In this document: positions 8,629 to 19,381 of the stretch, piece by piece
Layout of the letters: each line of letters starts with the position of its first letter
Position numbering within the stretch: the stretch's first letter is position 1
Assembly (NCBI RefSeq): GCF_036417355.1
Contig: NZ_CP143889.1
Span: 744,001-808,000, forward strand
Length of the DNA: 64,000 nt
Direction: 5' to 3'
DNA from: Akkermansia sp. RCC_12PD
GTDB lineage: Bacteria; Verrucomicrobiota; Verrucomicrobiia; Verrucomicrobiales; Akkermansiaceae
The notes under the pieces: generated by a model
The model's input: the letters and a program-made list of their open reading frames with translations, nothing else
The model's database searches: none
Told to the model about the DNA's origin: nothing
Translations under genes and position numbers: made by a program

Positions 8629-8804
8629 GAATTCGCAGCATCTCTCCGAACCAACGCGAAAGTGCCCCTGTTCCTTGATAATGGAGGAGAGAGATATATG
8701 ACTCAAAAAAAGACCAGCCGTAACGCAACATCCTTCATTTCAATATATTAAAATTTGTAATACTTTGAACGTAAGAATTTTGGATTGAGGCCGGATTCGT
8801 AATT
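8629..8804. repeat. Imperfect inverted-repeat leader element upstream of the autotransporter
   Basis: GGATTACGAATTCG near 8629 and ATTCGTAATTCGC near 8794-8804 form an imperfect inverted pair with ATTACGAAT as core, about 160 bp apart. The spacing and core resemble the perfect element at 45695-45870, which also precedes a surface-protein gene. The intervening DNA is AT-rich and contains a 17-codon reading frame at 8698-8751 with a strong GGAGGA motif; whether that is translated is unknown. The autotransporter ATG has no Shine-Dalgarno. Confidence 0.5.
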
Positions 8805-8820
8805 CGCATATTCATAAAAT

Positions 8821-11800
8821 ATGCATCCAAGATTACCCCTTTCCCTGAAAGCCGCGCTTCTGGCTTCCTGCATTTTCTGCCCCTTCATCACCTCCGCTTC
8901 CGTATCTGACGGCAGCCTCGGCAACGTCATGTATGTGGGGGACTCCATCACACACGGCATCAACAGCGGCTCCTACCGCTGGGCTCTGCACAAAATCTTC
9001 GCGGACAACGGCATTTCCTACAGTGCGGCGGGCATCAACACCGGCAACTACTCCGGCGGCGTGGCGGCGGGTATCTCCTACGGCGGCCGCGTATTCAACA
9101 ACGCCCATTCCTCCCAGGCAAGCGCCCGCGCCTATGAAATCGCAGGACGCGCAGATGGTGCCAATTACGGACGCTTCAACGGTTCCAACATTAACAACTG
9201 GCTGGGCCTTAGCACGGAAAAAACAAAAGGAGGTACTTACACCGGACAAACGTTCACCGGCACCGCCGCCCCAGGCACCTTCTTCATCCTGGCCGGCACC
9301 AACGATCTTCTTTCCGACGGCAACAACGGCACGCTCAACGACCGCCTCTCCACCGTCACACAAAACCTGCTTGGAGACATGGATTCCATAGTGGGAGCCA
9401 TGAAAACCGCCAATAGCAACGCGGAAATCATCGTCCTTTCCATCCCGTGCTGGACCCAGCACTCCAATGGCAATTCCAATGCGACCCACCAGGCCGTGGC
9501 CGACTACAATGAATCCCTTAAAAACTGGGGCCGGGACAAGGACGGCGTTACGGTCATTGACGTCAACCAGGGCATCATTGACGTGGCCTCATCCACCCCC
9601 TTCTACGGAGTCAGGTCCATGTTCAACAATCCTGCGGGGGACGGCCTGCATCCAAACGCCCAGGGCGATTTGCTGATGGCGGGAAACCTGGCCAAAGGCA
9701 TGGGCTACGCGGGACGGTCAGCCGGACAGGAAAGGAAAGCCGCCCACGAGCTGGGCGTCAACTTTGGCCAGACGCCGGCTATCACCCAGCAGGAGCTGAC
9801 GGCCAAGGGCTTTACTGCCAATAACGTCACCATCTCTAATAACACGATCAACTTCAACAAGTCCGGCAGCAGCACCCTGACCTACAACTGGGGTGCCTCC
9901 CAGGGGCAGGACAAAGGCTACACGGTGGATTTCACCCTGCGCCTGGGCAACGGTGCCACAGGCGGCTGGGACACCACAAACAACTTTTCCCTGAATCTGG
10001 GCAACGGAACGCTGAACGTCAATGAAGCGTACATCCAGTGGGGCAGCACCATCCTGTACTCCAAGGACATGTCCGCCAACGCGGACTCCATCCGCGTAGC
10101 CTACGTAGCGGGGGACAACGCTCACGGACTCAGCGCGGGCTACTACGTCTGGCTGGGAGACGTCCTGATCGGGGAAGCGCAGACGGCGGCAGGGGGCAGC
10201 TCCTCCGGCCTCACCTTCAGCTATTCCGGCACGCTGGATGCCATCCTGTCCAATCTGGCATTGGACGGCTCTCTCTCCTACGCTCCCTCCTCCAGCGGCA
10301 TTACCGGGCCGGAAGCCATTTACCTGGCTCATGGGGGAGCCTCCGCCCTGAAACCGGGCATGATTGAATGGACCACGGACACCGGCGCCACAGCCGTAGC
10401 GCCGGCGGGAGCCGACAACACGTACAATGTCCGCAACAGCGCCAACTCCAACATTGCCGTCATTACGGGAACGGGAAGTACCAGACTCATTCATGCCAAC
10501 AGCGGCGCGTACGGTACTGCGGAAAACCGCCAGGACCTGTGGGTAACGCTGGGGGAAGGCGTCATAAGCGATAACGGCTGGATAGGCGGCCACACGTCAG
10601 ACGACCTGTACGGGGACATCAACTTGCGCTTTGCGGAAGGTTCCATCGGCAAATCGACCGTCTTCGGCACGGTTAACGCCGGAACCGTCCACGGGGACAT
10701 TTACCTGGAATTCTCCTCTTCCACCGGAAACTTTGATACCTCCTTCACTGCCGGGGAGGCGGACCGCACCTCCGTAGCGGGAGCCTATGCCACCGCCGTG
10801 AACGGAGACATTACCATGGTGTTCAATGACGGCATTTTCTCCCACCGCATCTTCGGCGGGGTTTACACGGGGAGCAAAACCATCTCCGGCTCCACCTCCC
10901 TTTACATCAACGGCGGCACGTTCATGAATGAAATTTATGCCGGGAACAAGACGCAGGGAACGATTGCCCAGGGAACCAGCCTGACCATCACGGGCACGAA
11001 CGCCATTCTGGGCAAGGCTGACGGAGACAACTGGGCGTGGACGCTCCTGTGCGGCGGCAACAAAACCAGCGGCACCATCAACGGAGGCACCACCATCACC
11101 CTGAAGGACATTGCCGCCACTGCCGGAGACGGATCCGAACACAAATTTGACAAATACGCCGGCACGATTGACGGCAAGGGTGGCGGGACGGTGAACGGGG
11201 AAAAGAAGCTCGTCTTTGACCACTACACCGCCGGCTTCCTGGGAACGCTCCAGAACTTTGACAAGGTGCAGGTCACCGGCAACTCGGATCTCGCTCTGGA
11301 CAAGGCGCTGGGCGATACGGTCGCCTCCCTGACGGTGGATGCAGGCTCCACCCTCCGGTTCAACCAGGACCAGGGGGCTACGCTGGAGATTACCAACAAC
11401 GGCACGATTCGCACCTCGCACAACCTGACCCTCAAATCCGCAGACACCGGGGCCGGCACCTACCGGGTGGAAGGAGGCACGCTGGACCTGGCCGGACAGG
11501 CCGTCTCCGGAAACATATCCATCTGCGAGGGCGCTCTGGCCAACACGGCAGGTCTGGGAGCCGGCAGCGTCTCCATCTCCGGCATCACCGGAAACATAAG
11601 CCTGGGCGGGCTGGAGGGCGGCAAGCTGGGCTCCATCAACATGGGCAGCGGCACCGGCACCATCTCCGGCCTGACGGGCCATGCGGACCTCTCCGGCTCG
11701 GACACCCAATTGAGGCTTTCCGCCGCCAACATGGGCGCGGAGGGCACGGGAATCATCCAATTCAATAACGCGGACGGTTCCAGCCTCACGCTGGGAGAAC

Positions 11801-14638
11801 TCACCCTGACGCTGACGGCGGATGCCGTGGCCCGGCTCACCGCTCCCGGAGACTATGCCTTCCACATCACCAACGCCGCTCTTCATGCAGACCCCAACAA
11901 CATCACGCTGAGCGAATACAACGGCATGGCCTGGGACATTACCCGGACGGAAGGCGGCCGGGTGATCATCTCCTTTGGTCAGCTGGACGCCATGGTCATT
12001 GACAGCAACACCGTCAAAAACGTCACCTCCGCCGCCACCCTGGGAGCAACGCCCAGCGTCACCAACAACGGAACGCTCAACATTGACTTGTCCCAGGGGA
12101 CTGCTCCCCAGGACAAGGCAACCACCATCCGCTACCTGGCCGGCACGGAAGCCGCTGCCCTTCTCAACACGGGCACGGACCATGATGTAATCATCACGCT
12201 GCTCAATGAAACCTCCGCAGACCCGGACAAACCCGGCAACACCGCTTACGCAGGCTCCATTCTGGGAAGCGCCCAACTGGTCAAGGACGGAGAACGGAGG
12301 CTGACCATTGACGGCAGAATCACCGCCTCCGCTCTGAACGTGCAGCAGGGGGAACTCGTGCTCCAGAACACAAAGGAAAGCTCCATCATCTCCGGCGCCC
12401 TGAACGTGGAGCAGGATGCCGCTCTGACGCTCAACTCAGCCTCCCTGGCCGCCGCGGACCTGACGGGCTCGGGCTCCATCACCCTGGCCGGGGGGGGCCC
12501 TGCTCACCATCGCCAGGGACACGCTTTCGGACCTGACGCTCAACGCGGCCATCTCCGGGACAGGCACCCTGAAGCTGGACAACTGCAATCTGGTTCTAGG
12601 CACGGGCAGCAATCTGGGAGAAAACGTGCTGCTCCATCTGGGCGGCGGCGGCCTGCGCCTGCAGGACGGCTCCACGATCGCCCTGGAAGGCCTGCACCAG
12701 GAGCAGGAAAACGGCACGCTCCACCTGGGGGCAAACGGACGTCTGGAACTGGCCTCCAACGACGGGAAAACCTACTCCTTCAAGGGAAACATCACCGGTA
12801 CGGGCGCCATCGCCCACCGTGGGGAAGGCACGCAGATCATCCTCTCCTCCGGGAACGGCAATGTGGACGTCAGCCATACCCAAGTGGGCGGCCACCTCGT
12901 GCTGGGAGACAAGGATCTGGCGGCGGAGGGCACCATCGCCTACAGGGACATCTCCATAGGCAGCAACACCCGGGACGCCTCCGGACTGGACGCCACGGCG
13001 GACCTCTCCCTGATGAACAACACCACGGCCAACACGCTCTCCATGGCCTCCAACGGCAAACTCTACCTGGGCGGCAACCCCAGCCAGAGGGCGGTCCGGC
13101 TCGTGCTGACCGGCAGCAACGGCGGCGTGGCGGCGGACCTGGCCTCCGGCGCATCGCTGGACCTCACCGTCAACACGGAAACCGTCTCGCACAGCGCCGA
13201 TGCCCGCTGGGCGGCCATCCAGGCGGAAAACGGCTCCATCCGCATCAACGGAACCTCCCCGTCCATCAACGTCAACATTTACGGCCTCGGCTCCGCGGGG
13301 GACTGGGCTATCCTGCCTCAATTCACCATCAACGCCCTCTATGCGGAAAACGGCCTGGTCACGGCGGACGGGGCCAGCTGGACGGCGGACATGGTGAACC
13401 TGACCTATGCCGGCTTTGCCAACCTCGTCTATGACATCGGCAAAGTGCTCTCCGGCGACGGCAAGCTCTTCCAGGTCCAATTCACCAAACTGGGGGACAG
13501 CCCGCTGAAGGGCTACGCCTCCACGGACAACCAGAAAACCGCCGTGGACAGCCTGTGGGCCGTCACCTCCGCCCCGCAGGACATCAGCCCCGCCATGATG
13601 GAATTCCTCAATGCCGTGGGGAACGCCCAGGCCGCCGGTGACACGGGAACCATTCAGTCCGCCCTCTCCTCCTATGCGGGCAGCGGGATTACCGCCCTGC
13701 ACTCCGCCCAGAAGGGAGCCCTGAAGGACCAGGTGCTGCACCTGAGAAACAGAATCACGCACATGGGAGCCTCCCTGCAATACGTCAACGACGACCTTCC
13801 CCGCTTCAACACCTGGATTGAAGGGGAGGGCGGCTACCGCAAGCTGGATGACCGAATGGACGAATCAGGCTACAAGCTCAACACCTGGGGGGGCACCTTC
13901 GGCTTTGACGTCACGTGCAGCGACAGCTTCGTGTGGGGCGCGGCCTTCTCCGCCAGCTACGGGGATCTGGACGCCTACAGGGCCAACGGAAACCTGGACT
14001 CCTACTACGGCAACCTGTTCTTGCGCCTCCAATCCGGCCGCTGGGCCCACAACCTCATTCTCACCTACGGATGGAATGACGCCACCCTCAACCGCACGGC
14101 GGGCGTGGCGGGAACCGACATGTACTCCATGCACGGCAGTACCAGCGGCAGCAGCTGGGGCGCGTTCTATGAAGGCACGTATGACCTGTACCTGAACGAA
14201 AACAGGACTTCCGTCTTCCAGCCCCTGGTGAATGGCTCCATCTACAAGAGCCGGATGGACGGCTTTACGGAAACCGGAGGCCTGGGCATGAGCGTGGAGG
14301 ACATGGACTCCACCTACGGCACGGTGGGGCTGGGCGCCAGGCTCCGCGGGGAACTCTCGGAAAGTCTGATGGGAAGAGCCTCTATGGGCGAACTGCGGGT
14401 GCAGGTTGTCCAGAACCTGGGCGACCGGAAAACCACCGCCGCGCTGGCGCCCGTCGGCGCGCCGGGAGCCGGCTTCCGTGTGAACGGGGCCAGGGAAGGC
14501 TCCACCGGCGTGCAGATAGGAGCCGGCCTCACCATTCCGGTGGGTTACACCGGCTCGCTCTTTGCGGATGTCAACGCCGACTTGCGCAGCCGTGCCAACA
14601 GCCTCAACGGAAGCATCGGTTACAGACTGACCTTCTAA
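8821..14638 (+). pseudogene. SGNH-hydrolase autotransporter, frameshifted at a G8 tract
   Basis: Frame one runs from ATG 8821 and after the tract reads about 315 residues of Pro/Gly/Arg/His-rich out-of-frame sequence to a stop near 13434. The downstream frame ends at 14638. Removing one G from the G8 run at 12490-12497 joins them into a 1,938-residue protein: signal peptide (1-27), SGNH/GDSL hydrolase (about 34-300; GDS with Ser42, GTND with Asn161, DGLH with Asp274 and His277), a beta-helix passenger rich in G, N, T and S (about 300-1650), and a C-terminal autotransporter beta-barrel (about 1655-1938) ending in Phe. The catalytic residues are intact. As written, the product would lack the barrel and could not be displayed. 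This may be slipped-strand phase variation, a fixed mutation or an assembly error. Confidence 0.85.
12490..12497 (+). repeat. G8 homopolymer at the frameshift
   Basis: Eight consecutive G bases inside the passenger-coding region. With seven G the codons read T-L-A-G-G-A-L-L-T-I and continue to the barrel; with eight, the frame is lost. The tract is a plausible slipped-strand mispairing site. Confidence 0.8.
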
Positions 14639-14668
14639 TTTAAAAATCTTCGGGGTGTAATTGCAACC

Positions 14669-14700
14669 GGGGGCATCGCAGTCTTGCTGCGGTGCCCCCC
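14669..14700. terminator. Hairpin between convergent autotransporter and proA
   Basis: GGGGGCA-T-CGCAG pairs with CTGCG-G-TGCCCCC around a 5-nt loop. It sits between the two convergent stop codons (14638 and 14707). There is no long T run on either side, so it may stop transcription from both directions only moderately. Confidence 0.6.
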
Positions 14701-14706
14701 TCTGCA

Positions 14707-16014
14707 TCAGGAAATCTCCTCCGGGCCGGAGCGGACTTCATCCGGCATCCGGGAAGGGTCCTTCACCTGCCCGGTGCCTTCAATCACGTATTTGTAGGAG
14801 GTCAGCTCCCGCAGGGCCATCGGCCCCCGGGCATGAAACTTGTCCGTGCCGATGCCTATTTCCGCGCCGAATCCAAACTCTTCCCCGTCGCTGAACCTCG
14901 TGGAGCAATTGTGGTACACGCACGCGCTGTCCACGCGGCTCATGAAATAATCGCGGGCCTTCCCGTCCTCCGTCACAATGGAATCGCTGTGGTGGGAACC
15001 GTAGCGGTTGATATGCTCCACGGCCTCCCGGACGCCGTCTGCCACCTTCACGGACAGGATGAGGTCTTCATACTCCGTGGACCAGTCCTCCTCTGACGCG
15101 GGAACGGCTTCCGGCCCGAAAAACGGCATGCTCCGCCCGCACACGCGGCACTCCACACCACGCTGGCGCATGCGCTCCGCCACCATCGGGAGGAACCGTT
15201 CCGCCACGGCAGCGTCCACCAGCAGGGTTTCTGCCGCGTTGCAGACTCCCGGCCGCTGGGTCTTGGCATCGTCCAAAATATTGAGGGCCATCTTCAAATC
15301 CGCGGCGGCGTCCACATACACATGGCAAATGCCGTCCAGATGCTTCAGCACCGGAACCCTGGCATACTCCATTACGGTGCGTATCAGCCCCTTCCCTCCC
15401 CTGGGAATAATCACGTTCAGGCAGGAATCCAGCTCGCACAACTGCTTCACCTCCTCCCGGCTACCCGAATCAAGAAGTTGGAGGGCGTCCGCCGGAACGG
15501 CAGACTCCGCAAGGGCTTTCCGCAGCACTGCCACAAGAACCCTGTTGGTCCGCAGAGACTCGCTGCCGCCGCGCAGAATAACGGCATTCCCGGATTTCAG
15601 GCACAGGGAGGCGGCATCACAGGTGACGGAGCCCCTGCTCTCGTAAATAAACCCGATGGCCCCCAGAGGAACGCGCACCTGGCGAATATGCAGTCCATTG
15701 GGGCGCGTCCATTCCCGGATGCACTCGCCCACCGGATCGGGAAGGGCCGCTACCTGCTCCATGCCGCGCGCCATATGTTCCACGCGCTCCGGAGTCAGCA
15801 GCAGCCTGTCCAGAAACGCGGCATTCCGCCCGTTCTTTCCCGCCTCTTCCATATCCAGGGAATTCTCCCGGATAATTCTCTCCGCGGCTCCCCGGACGCC
15901 TGCGGCCATCAGGAGCAGGGCAGCCGTCTTCTCCTGCGGACTCAGGGCTGCCATTTCACGGGAAGCGGCCACTGCCGCGCGTCCCAAGGCTTCAAGAGGA
16001 TTCTCCATATTCAT
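14707..16014 (-). CDS. proA: Glutamate-5-semialdehyde dehydrogenase (gamma-glutamyl phosphate reductase)
   Basis: ProA reduces gamma-glutamyl phosphate to glutamate semialdehyde with NADPH, the second step of proline synthesis. The 435-residue protein (start ATG 16014) matches the family length. It shows VPLGAIGFIYESRG, LKSGNAVILRGGSE, IIPRGGKGLI, HLDGICHVYVD, and RPGVCNAAETLLVD carrying the catalytic Cys. The start is 4 bp after the proB stop, and the proB 3' end provides a GGAAGGGATGA purine-rich ribosome-binding region, so the two are translated as a proBA operon. It converges on the autotransporter gene. Confidence 0.95.
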   Translation of the reverse strand: MNMENPLEALGRAAVAASREMAALSPQEKTAALLLMAAGVRGAAERIIRENSLDMEEAGKNGRNAAFLDRLLLTPERVEHMARGMEQVAALPDPVGECIREWTRPNGLHIRQVRVPLGAIGFIYESRGSVTCDAASLCLKSGNAVILRGGSESLRTNRVLVAVLRKALAESAVPADALQLLDSGSREEVKQLCELDSCLNVIIPRGGKGLIRTVMEYARVPVLKHLDGICHVYVDAAADLKMALNILDDAKTQRPGVCNAAETLLVDAAVAERFLPMVAERMRQRGVECRVCGRSMPFFGPEAVPASEEDWSTEYEDLILSVKVADGVREAVEHINRYGSHHSDSIVTEDGKARDYFMSRVDSACVYHNCSTRFSDGEEFGFGAEIGIGTDKFHARGPMALRELTSYKYVIEGTGQVKDPSRMPDEVRSGPEEIS

Positions 16015-16018
16015 CACT

Positions 16019-16783
16019 TCATCCCTTCCTGGCAGGTGCAAAAAACGTTCCTGCGCCCTCCCTGCCGCCTTCCAACAGCAACCCGATGCGTTCCGGATGA
16101 CGGCCATTCATCATGTAGGTGCCTACCCCGGCATTCACAGCTTCCCGAATGGCCTGGAGCTTGGCGCTCATGCCGCCCATGGAAAAACGGCCCCGGTCCT
16201 CCTCCGCAAACGCCAGAACGGCATCCACATCCTCCACCCTGTGGATGATGGCCTCCCGGCTTTCCCCCGGCGGATACAGGCCGTCCACGCTCGTCAGGAT
16301 GAACAGGGCGTCCGCTTCCAGCATGCGGACAATGTGCACGGAAAGAATATCGTTGTCCCCGAACTTCAATTCCTCCACGGACACGGTGTCATTCTCGTTC
16401 ACGATGGGAATAATCCCTCCGTGCTCAAACAGGCGCATCACCGTGGCCTGAACATGGTGGCGGCGGCTCTTTAAATCGTCCGCCGTCAGCAAAAGCTGGG
16501 CCACATCCACGTCAAAATGGTTGAAAAGATTCTCATACGTCTGCATCAGCCGCGTCTGCCCCACCGCGGCACAGGCCTGCTTGAGGGACAGCTCCTGCGG
16601 ATAGGACGGAAGCCCCAGTACGGAAACCCCCGCCCCGACCGCGCCGGAACTCACCAGCACCACCTGGTGGCCCTGCTGCATCAAATCCGCCAGGGCGCTC
16701 ACCAAATGCACGATGGAAGAGCCGTCCAACGTTCCGTTCTCACGGGTCAGCACGCCCGTTCCTACTTTCACTACGATCTTCAT
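16019..16783 (-). CDS. proB: Glutamate 5-kinase, short form without PUA domain
   Basis: ProB phosphorylates the gamma-carboxyl of glutamate and is the feedback-controlled first step of proline synthesis. The 254-residue protein (start ATG 16783, MKIVVKVGTGVL) contains only the amino-acid kinase domain: VKVGTGVL, LVSSGAVGAG, PIVNENDTVSVEELKFGDND, LTSVDGLY, GGMSAKLQA. The C-terminal PUA domain of the roughly 367-residue E. coli enzyme is absent. PUA-less ProB proteins are known in other bacteria and are usually still active, so this is a lineage form rather than a truncation. It is the first gene of proBA. Confidence 0.94.
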   Translation of the reverse strand: MKIVVKVGTGVLTRENGTLDGSSIVHLVSALADLMQQGHQVVLVSSGAVGAGVSVLGLPSYPQELSLKQACAAVGQTRLMQTYENLFNHFDVDVAQLLLTADDLKSRRHHVQATVMRLFEHGGIIPIVNENDTVSVEELKFGDNDILSVHIVRMLEADALFILTSVDGLYPPGESREAIIHRVEDVDAVLAFAEEDRGRFSMGGMSAKLQAIREAVNAGVGTYMMNGRHPERIGLLLEGGREGAGTFFAPARKG

Positions 16784-17039
16784 GCGTCTGCCGCCACTGT
16801 ACACCAGACGGTCTTCCCGAGAAAGGAAGAAAAAAACTCCCCCCGGATCGTCTCTCCCTCCAAATGATACGCTGTGGCAAAAGAGGAAAACCGCGCCCTC
16901 CTCCGCATCCGGACTCAGGGAAGCGGCAGCATCCTTTCACCGGAACACGCAGGACAATCTAAAATAACTTTTGAGTAACAACGCCTTTTGAAAACGGACT
17001 TTCATTGACCCGTGACGCATGCCGCGCCATAGTGGCCAT

Positions 17040-17750
17040 ATGATCAGATTCGTCCTTCTTCTCCTGTGCCTGGGCATAGCCGGACTCTCCCCCGTCTTCG
17101 CGGAGGAGGGCGCCGCCCCGGCGGACTACGACAAACAGGAAAGAACGAGAACCCTGGCCGTCGGTCAAGACGACACGTACGGCCAGTTGGAGAACAGCAT
17201 GATCTCGTTCATGGAACGGCATCGCGACGTCCTCCCCTTCCGGATGCAGCCTCGATTCCGGGGAGAAAGCTTTTACTGGGAATTGCCCGCATGCCAGCCC
17301 TGGCTTTTCCATGCTCCGTGGCAGGACCAGGACGATCCCCGCGGAATGCAGGAAAATCCCCGCTACATCCTCTTTCCGGTCATTCTATTCCCCAGTGGAA
17401 CATGGATGGCCGGCCGTTTTTATCCAAAGGGCACGGAACAGGAAATGTACGATGTCCTGAAGCCTGAAGAAGGGAAAAAGAAAAAATGCGTGAACATCTG
17501 CATTCCTCCACAAGCCTTCATGAGCTTCGTCCGGGACAGGTTCAGCCATCTGGCGGGGCTTACGCAGAGCAGAATCACGCTGGCCCCCTATCAACCGGAA
17601 CCGCGGAAGGAAATGCACATCCAGCGTCCGGAACACCCCGTCAACATCCTCCCGGCATTGCCGGATCCGGCGCCCCAATACCAAAAACCGGGCGGAAGCT
17701 CCGCATCTGAGGAACTTCCGCCCGGAAAAGGCCAACCGACTACCCCTTGA
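17040..17750 (+). CDS. Secreted hypothetical protein
   Basis: The 236-residue protein begins with a signal peptide ([21 protein letters not shown]); the start at 17040 is chosen because it begins exactly at that peptide. The mature protein is polar, has a central region rich in Trp, Pro and Phe (about residues 70-140), and ends in a Pro-rich low-complexity tail. No family recognised. Its last 11 bases overlap the end of the convergent catalase gene, so the two transcripts would be complementary at their 3' ends and no terminator fits between them. Confidence 0.7.
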   Translation: MIRFVLLLLCLGIAGLSPVFAEEGAAPADYDKQERTRTLAVGQDDTYGQLENSMISFMERHRDVLPFRMQPRFRGESFYWELPACQPWLFHAPWQDQDDPRGMQENPRYILFPVILFPSGTWMAGRFYPKGTEQEMYDVLKPEEGKKKKCVNICIPPQAFMSFVRDRFSHLAGLTQSRITLAPYQPEPRKEMHIQRPEHPVNILPALPDPAPQYQKPGGSSASEELPPGKGQPTTP

Positions 17751-19188
17751 ACATGCCCAGGGCCCTGGCGACGCCCTCCCCGTACTCGGGATCGCACTCC
17801 ATGCAGTGGTCAATATGGCGCTGCTTGATGAAATCCGGCGCATCACCCATGGCCCGCGCGGTATTGCCGTACAAAGCTTCCCTCTGTTCCGGCGTCATCA
17901 GGCGGAACAGGGCGCGCGGCTGGGAATAATAATCGTGGTCGTCTTCATGGAAATCCCAGTGCCAGGCCGCTCCGTCCAACTCAAGCGGCGGCTCCCGGAA
18001 CTCCGGCTGCTGCTTCCACTCTCCGTAGCTGTTCGGTTCATAACCCAGCGTACCGCCTGCGTTGTCGTCCACACGCATCATGCCGTCACGGTGGTAGCTA
18101 TGGAATGGGCACCGGGGTGCGTTCACGGGAATCTGGTTATGATTCACGCCCAGCCTGTAACGCTGCGCATCACCATAAGAAAACAGACGACCCTGAAGCA
18201 TTTTGTCCGGAGAAAAGCCGATGCCGGGCACAATATTGGCCGGATTGAACGCCGCCTGTTCGATCTGGGCGAAATAATTGTCCGGATTCCTGTTGAGCTC
18301 CAGCACGCCCACTTCCATGAGCGGATAATCTCCATGCGGCCATACCTTGGTCAGGTCAAACGGATTGAAGGAACACGCCTTCGCCTGCTCCTGGGTCATG
18401 ACCTGAATGTACATCGTCCAACGCGGGAAATCCCCCTTTTCAATGCTTTCATACAAATCGCGCTGGTGGCTTTCACGGTCCTTCGCGACAATAGCCTCCG
18501 CCTCTTCATCCGTGAGGTTCCTGATGCCCTGCTGGGTCTTCAGGTGGAACTTCACCCAGAATCTCTCGTTATCCGCGTTCAACATGCTGAACGCATGGCT
18601 GCCGAAACCGTGCATGTGCCGGTAGGAAGCTGGAATGCCGCGGTCGCTCATAACCACGGTCACCTGGTGGAAAGCCTCCGGAAGGGAGGACCAGAAATCC
18701 CAGTTGTTCCGGGCGCTCCGCAAATTGGTGCGCGGATCGCGCTTGATGGCGTGGTTCAAGTCCGGAAACTTGAGCGGGTCCCTCAGGAAAAACACGGGCG
18801 TATTGTTTCCTACCAGGTCCCAGTTGCCCTCCTCCGTATAAAACTTGATGGCAAAACCGCGGATATCCCGTTCCGCATCCGCCGCGCCCCGTTCCCCCGC
18901 TACCGTGGAAAAGCGGACCAGGAGATCGGTCTTCTTGCCCACCTCTGAAAACAGGGCCGCCTTCGTGTACCGGGTGATATCATGCGTTACGGTAAAGGTG
19001 CCGAAAGCTCCGGAACCTTTGGCGTGCATGCGCCTCTCCGGAATCACCTCGCGGTCGAAATGGGCCAGCTTCTCCAGAAACCAGACGTCCTGCAGCAGCA
19101 TGGGGCCGCGCGGACCGGCCGTTAAAACGTTCTGGTTGTCCGGAACAGGAGCTCCGGCTTCGGTAGTTAAATTTTTCGAATCACTCAT
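17740..19188 (-). CDS. katA: Heme catalase (small-subunit, clade 3 type)
   Basis: The enzyme dismutates hydrogen peroxide to water and oxygen. The 482-residue length fits the small-subunit monofunctional catalases. Visible signatures are [20 protein letters not shown] with the distal catalytic His, [23 protein letters not shown], and [14 protein letters not shown] with the proximal heme-ligand Tyr. The ATG at 19188 is chosen because it starts the conserved [12 protein letters not shown] opening; the longer frame upstream is AT-rich intergenic sequence. With dps at 52.9 kb it is one of two peroxide-defence genes in the window. A partial PerR-like palindrome upstream is too weak to claim. Confidence 0.95.
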   Translation of the reverse strand: MSDSKNLTTEAGAPVPDNQNVLTAGPRGPMLLQDVWFLEKLAHFDREVIPERRMHAKGSGAFGTFTVTHDITRYTKAALFSEVGKKTDLLVRFSTVAGERGAADAERDIRGFAIKFYTEEGNWDLVGNNTPVFFLRDPLKFPDLNHAIKRDPRTNLRSARNNWDFWSSLPEAFHQVTVVMSDRGIPASYRHMHGFGSHAFSMLNADNERFWVKFHLKTQQGIRNLTDEEAEAIVAKDRESHQRDLYESIEKGDFPRWTMYIQVMTQEQAKACSFNPFDLTKVWPHGDYPLMEVGVLELNRNPDNYFAQIEQAAFNPANIVPGIGFSPDKMLQGRLFSYGDAQRYRLGVNHNQIPVNAPRCPFHSYHRDGMMRVDDNAGGTLGYEPNSYGEWKQQPEFREPPLELDGAAWHWDFHEDDHDYYSQPRALFRLMTPEQREALYGNTARAMGDAPDFIKQRHIDHCMECDPEYGEGVARALGMFKG

Positions 19189-19381
19189 GCAATATTTTTT
19201 ATTTAGAATAATTAAAACAAATTTCCAAACCATGTCAATGACCGAATCCCCGGGAAACTGGAAAGAAAAAACCACAGTCCCCAATTTCCCTTTTTCCGGG
19301 CTGCCGGATCATCCGGAAACCCTTGCCGGAGACGCATTTTAGACTTTCCATGCAGGGCGGTTCTCGTCATATTGCCCTGGC

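Noticed and set aside
10600-12480. Possible repeat array in the autotransporter passenger
   Set aside because: Repeated Gly/Thr/Asn-rich beta-strand coding is irregular in length and sequence; it is protein repeat structure, not a DNA array or CRISPR.
10597-13780. Long minus-strand frames across the autotransporter passenger
   Set aside because: Val/Gly-rich translations of beta-helix coding DNA in reverse; the plus-strand protein has clear domains.
19189-19230. PerR-like palindrome upstream of catalase
   Set aside because: TTTAGAATAATTAAA matches only about half of the PerR consensus and lies in generally AT-rich DNA.
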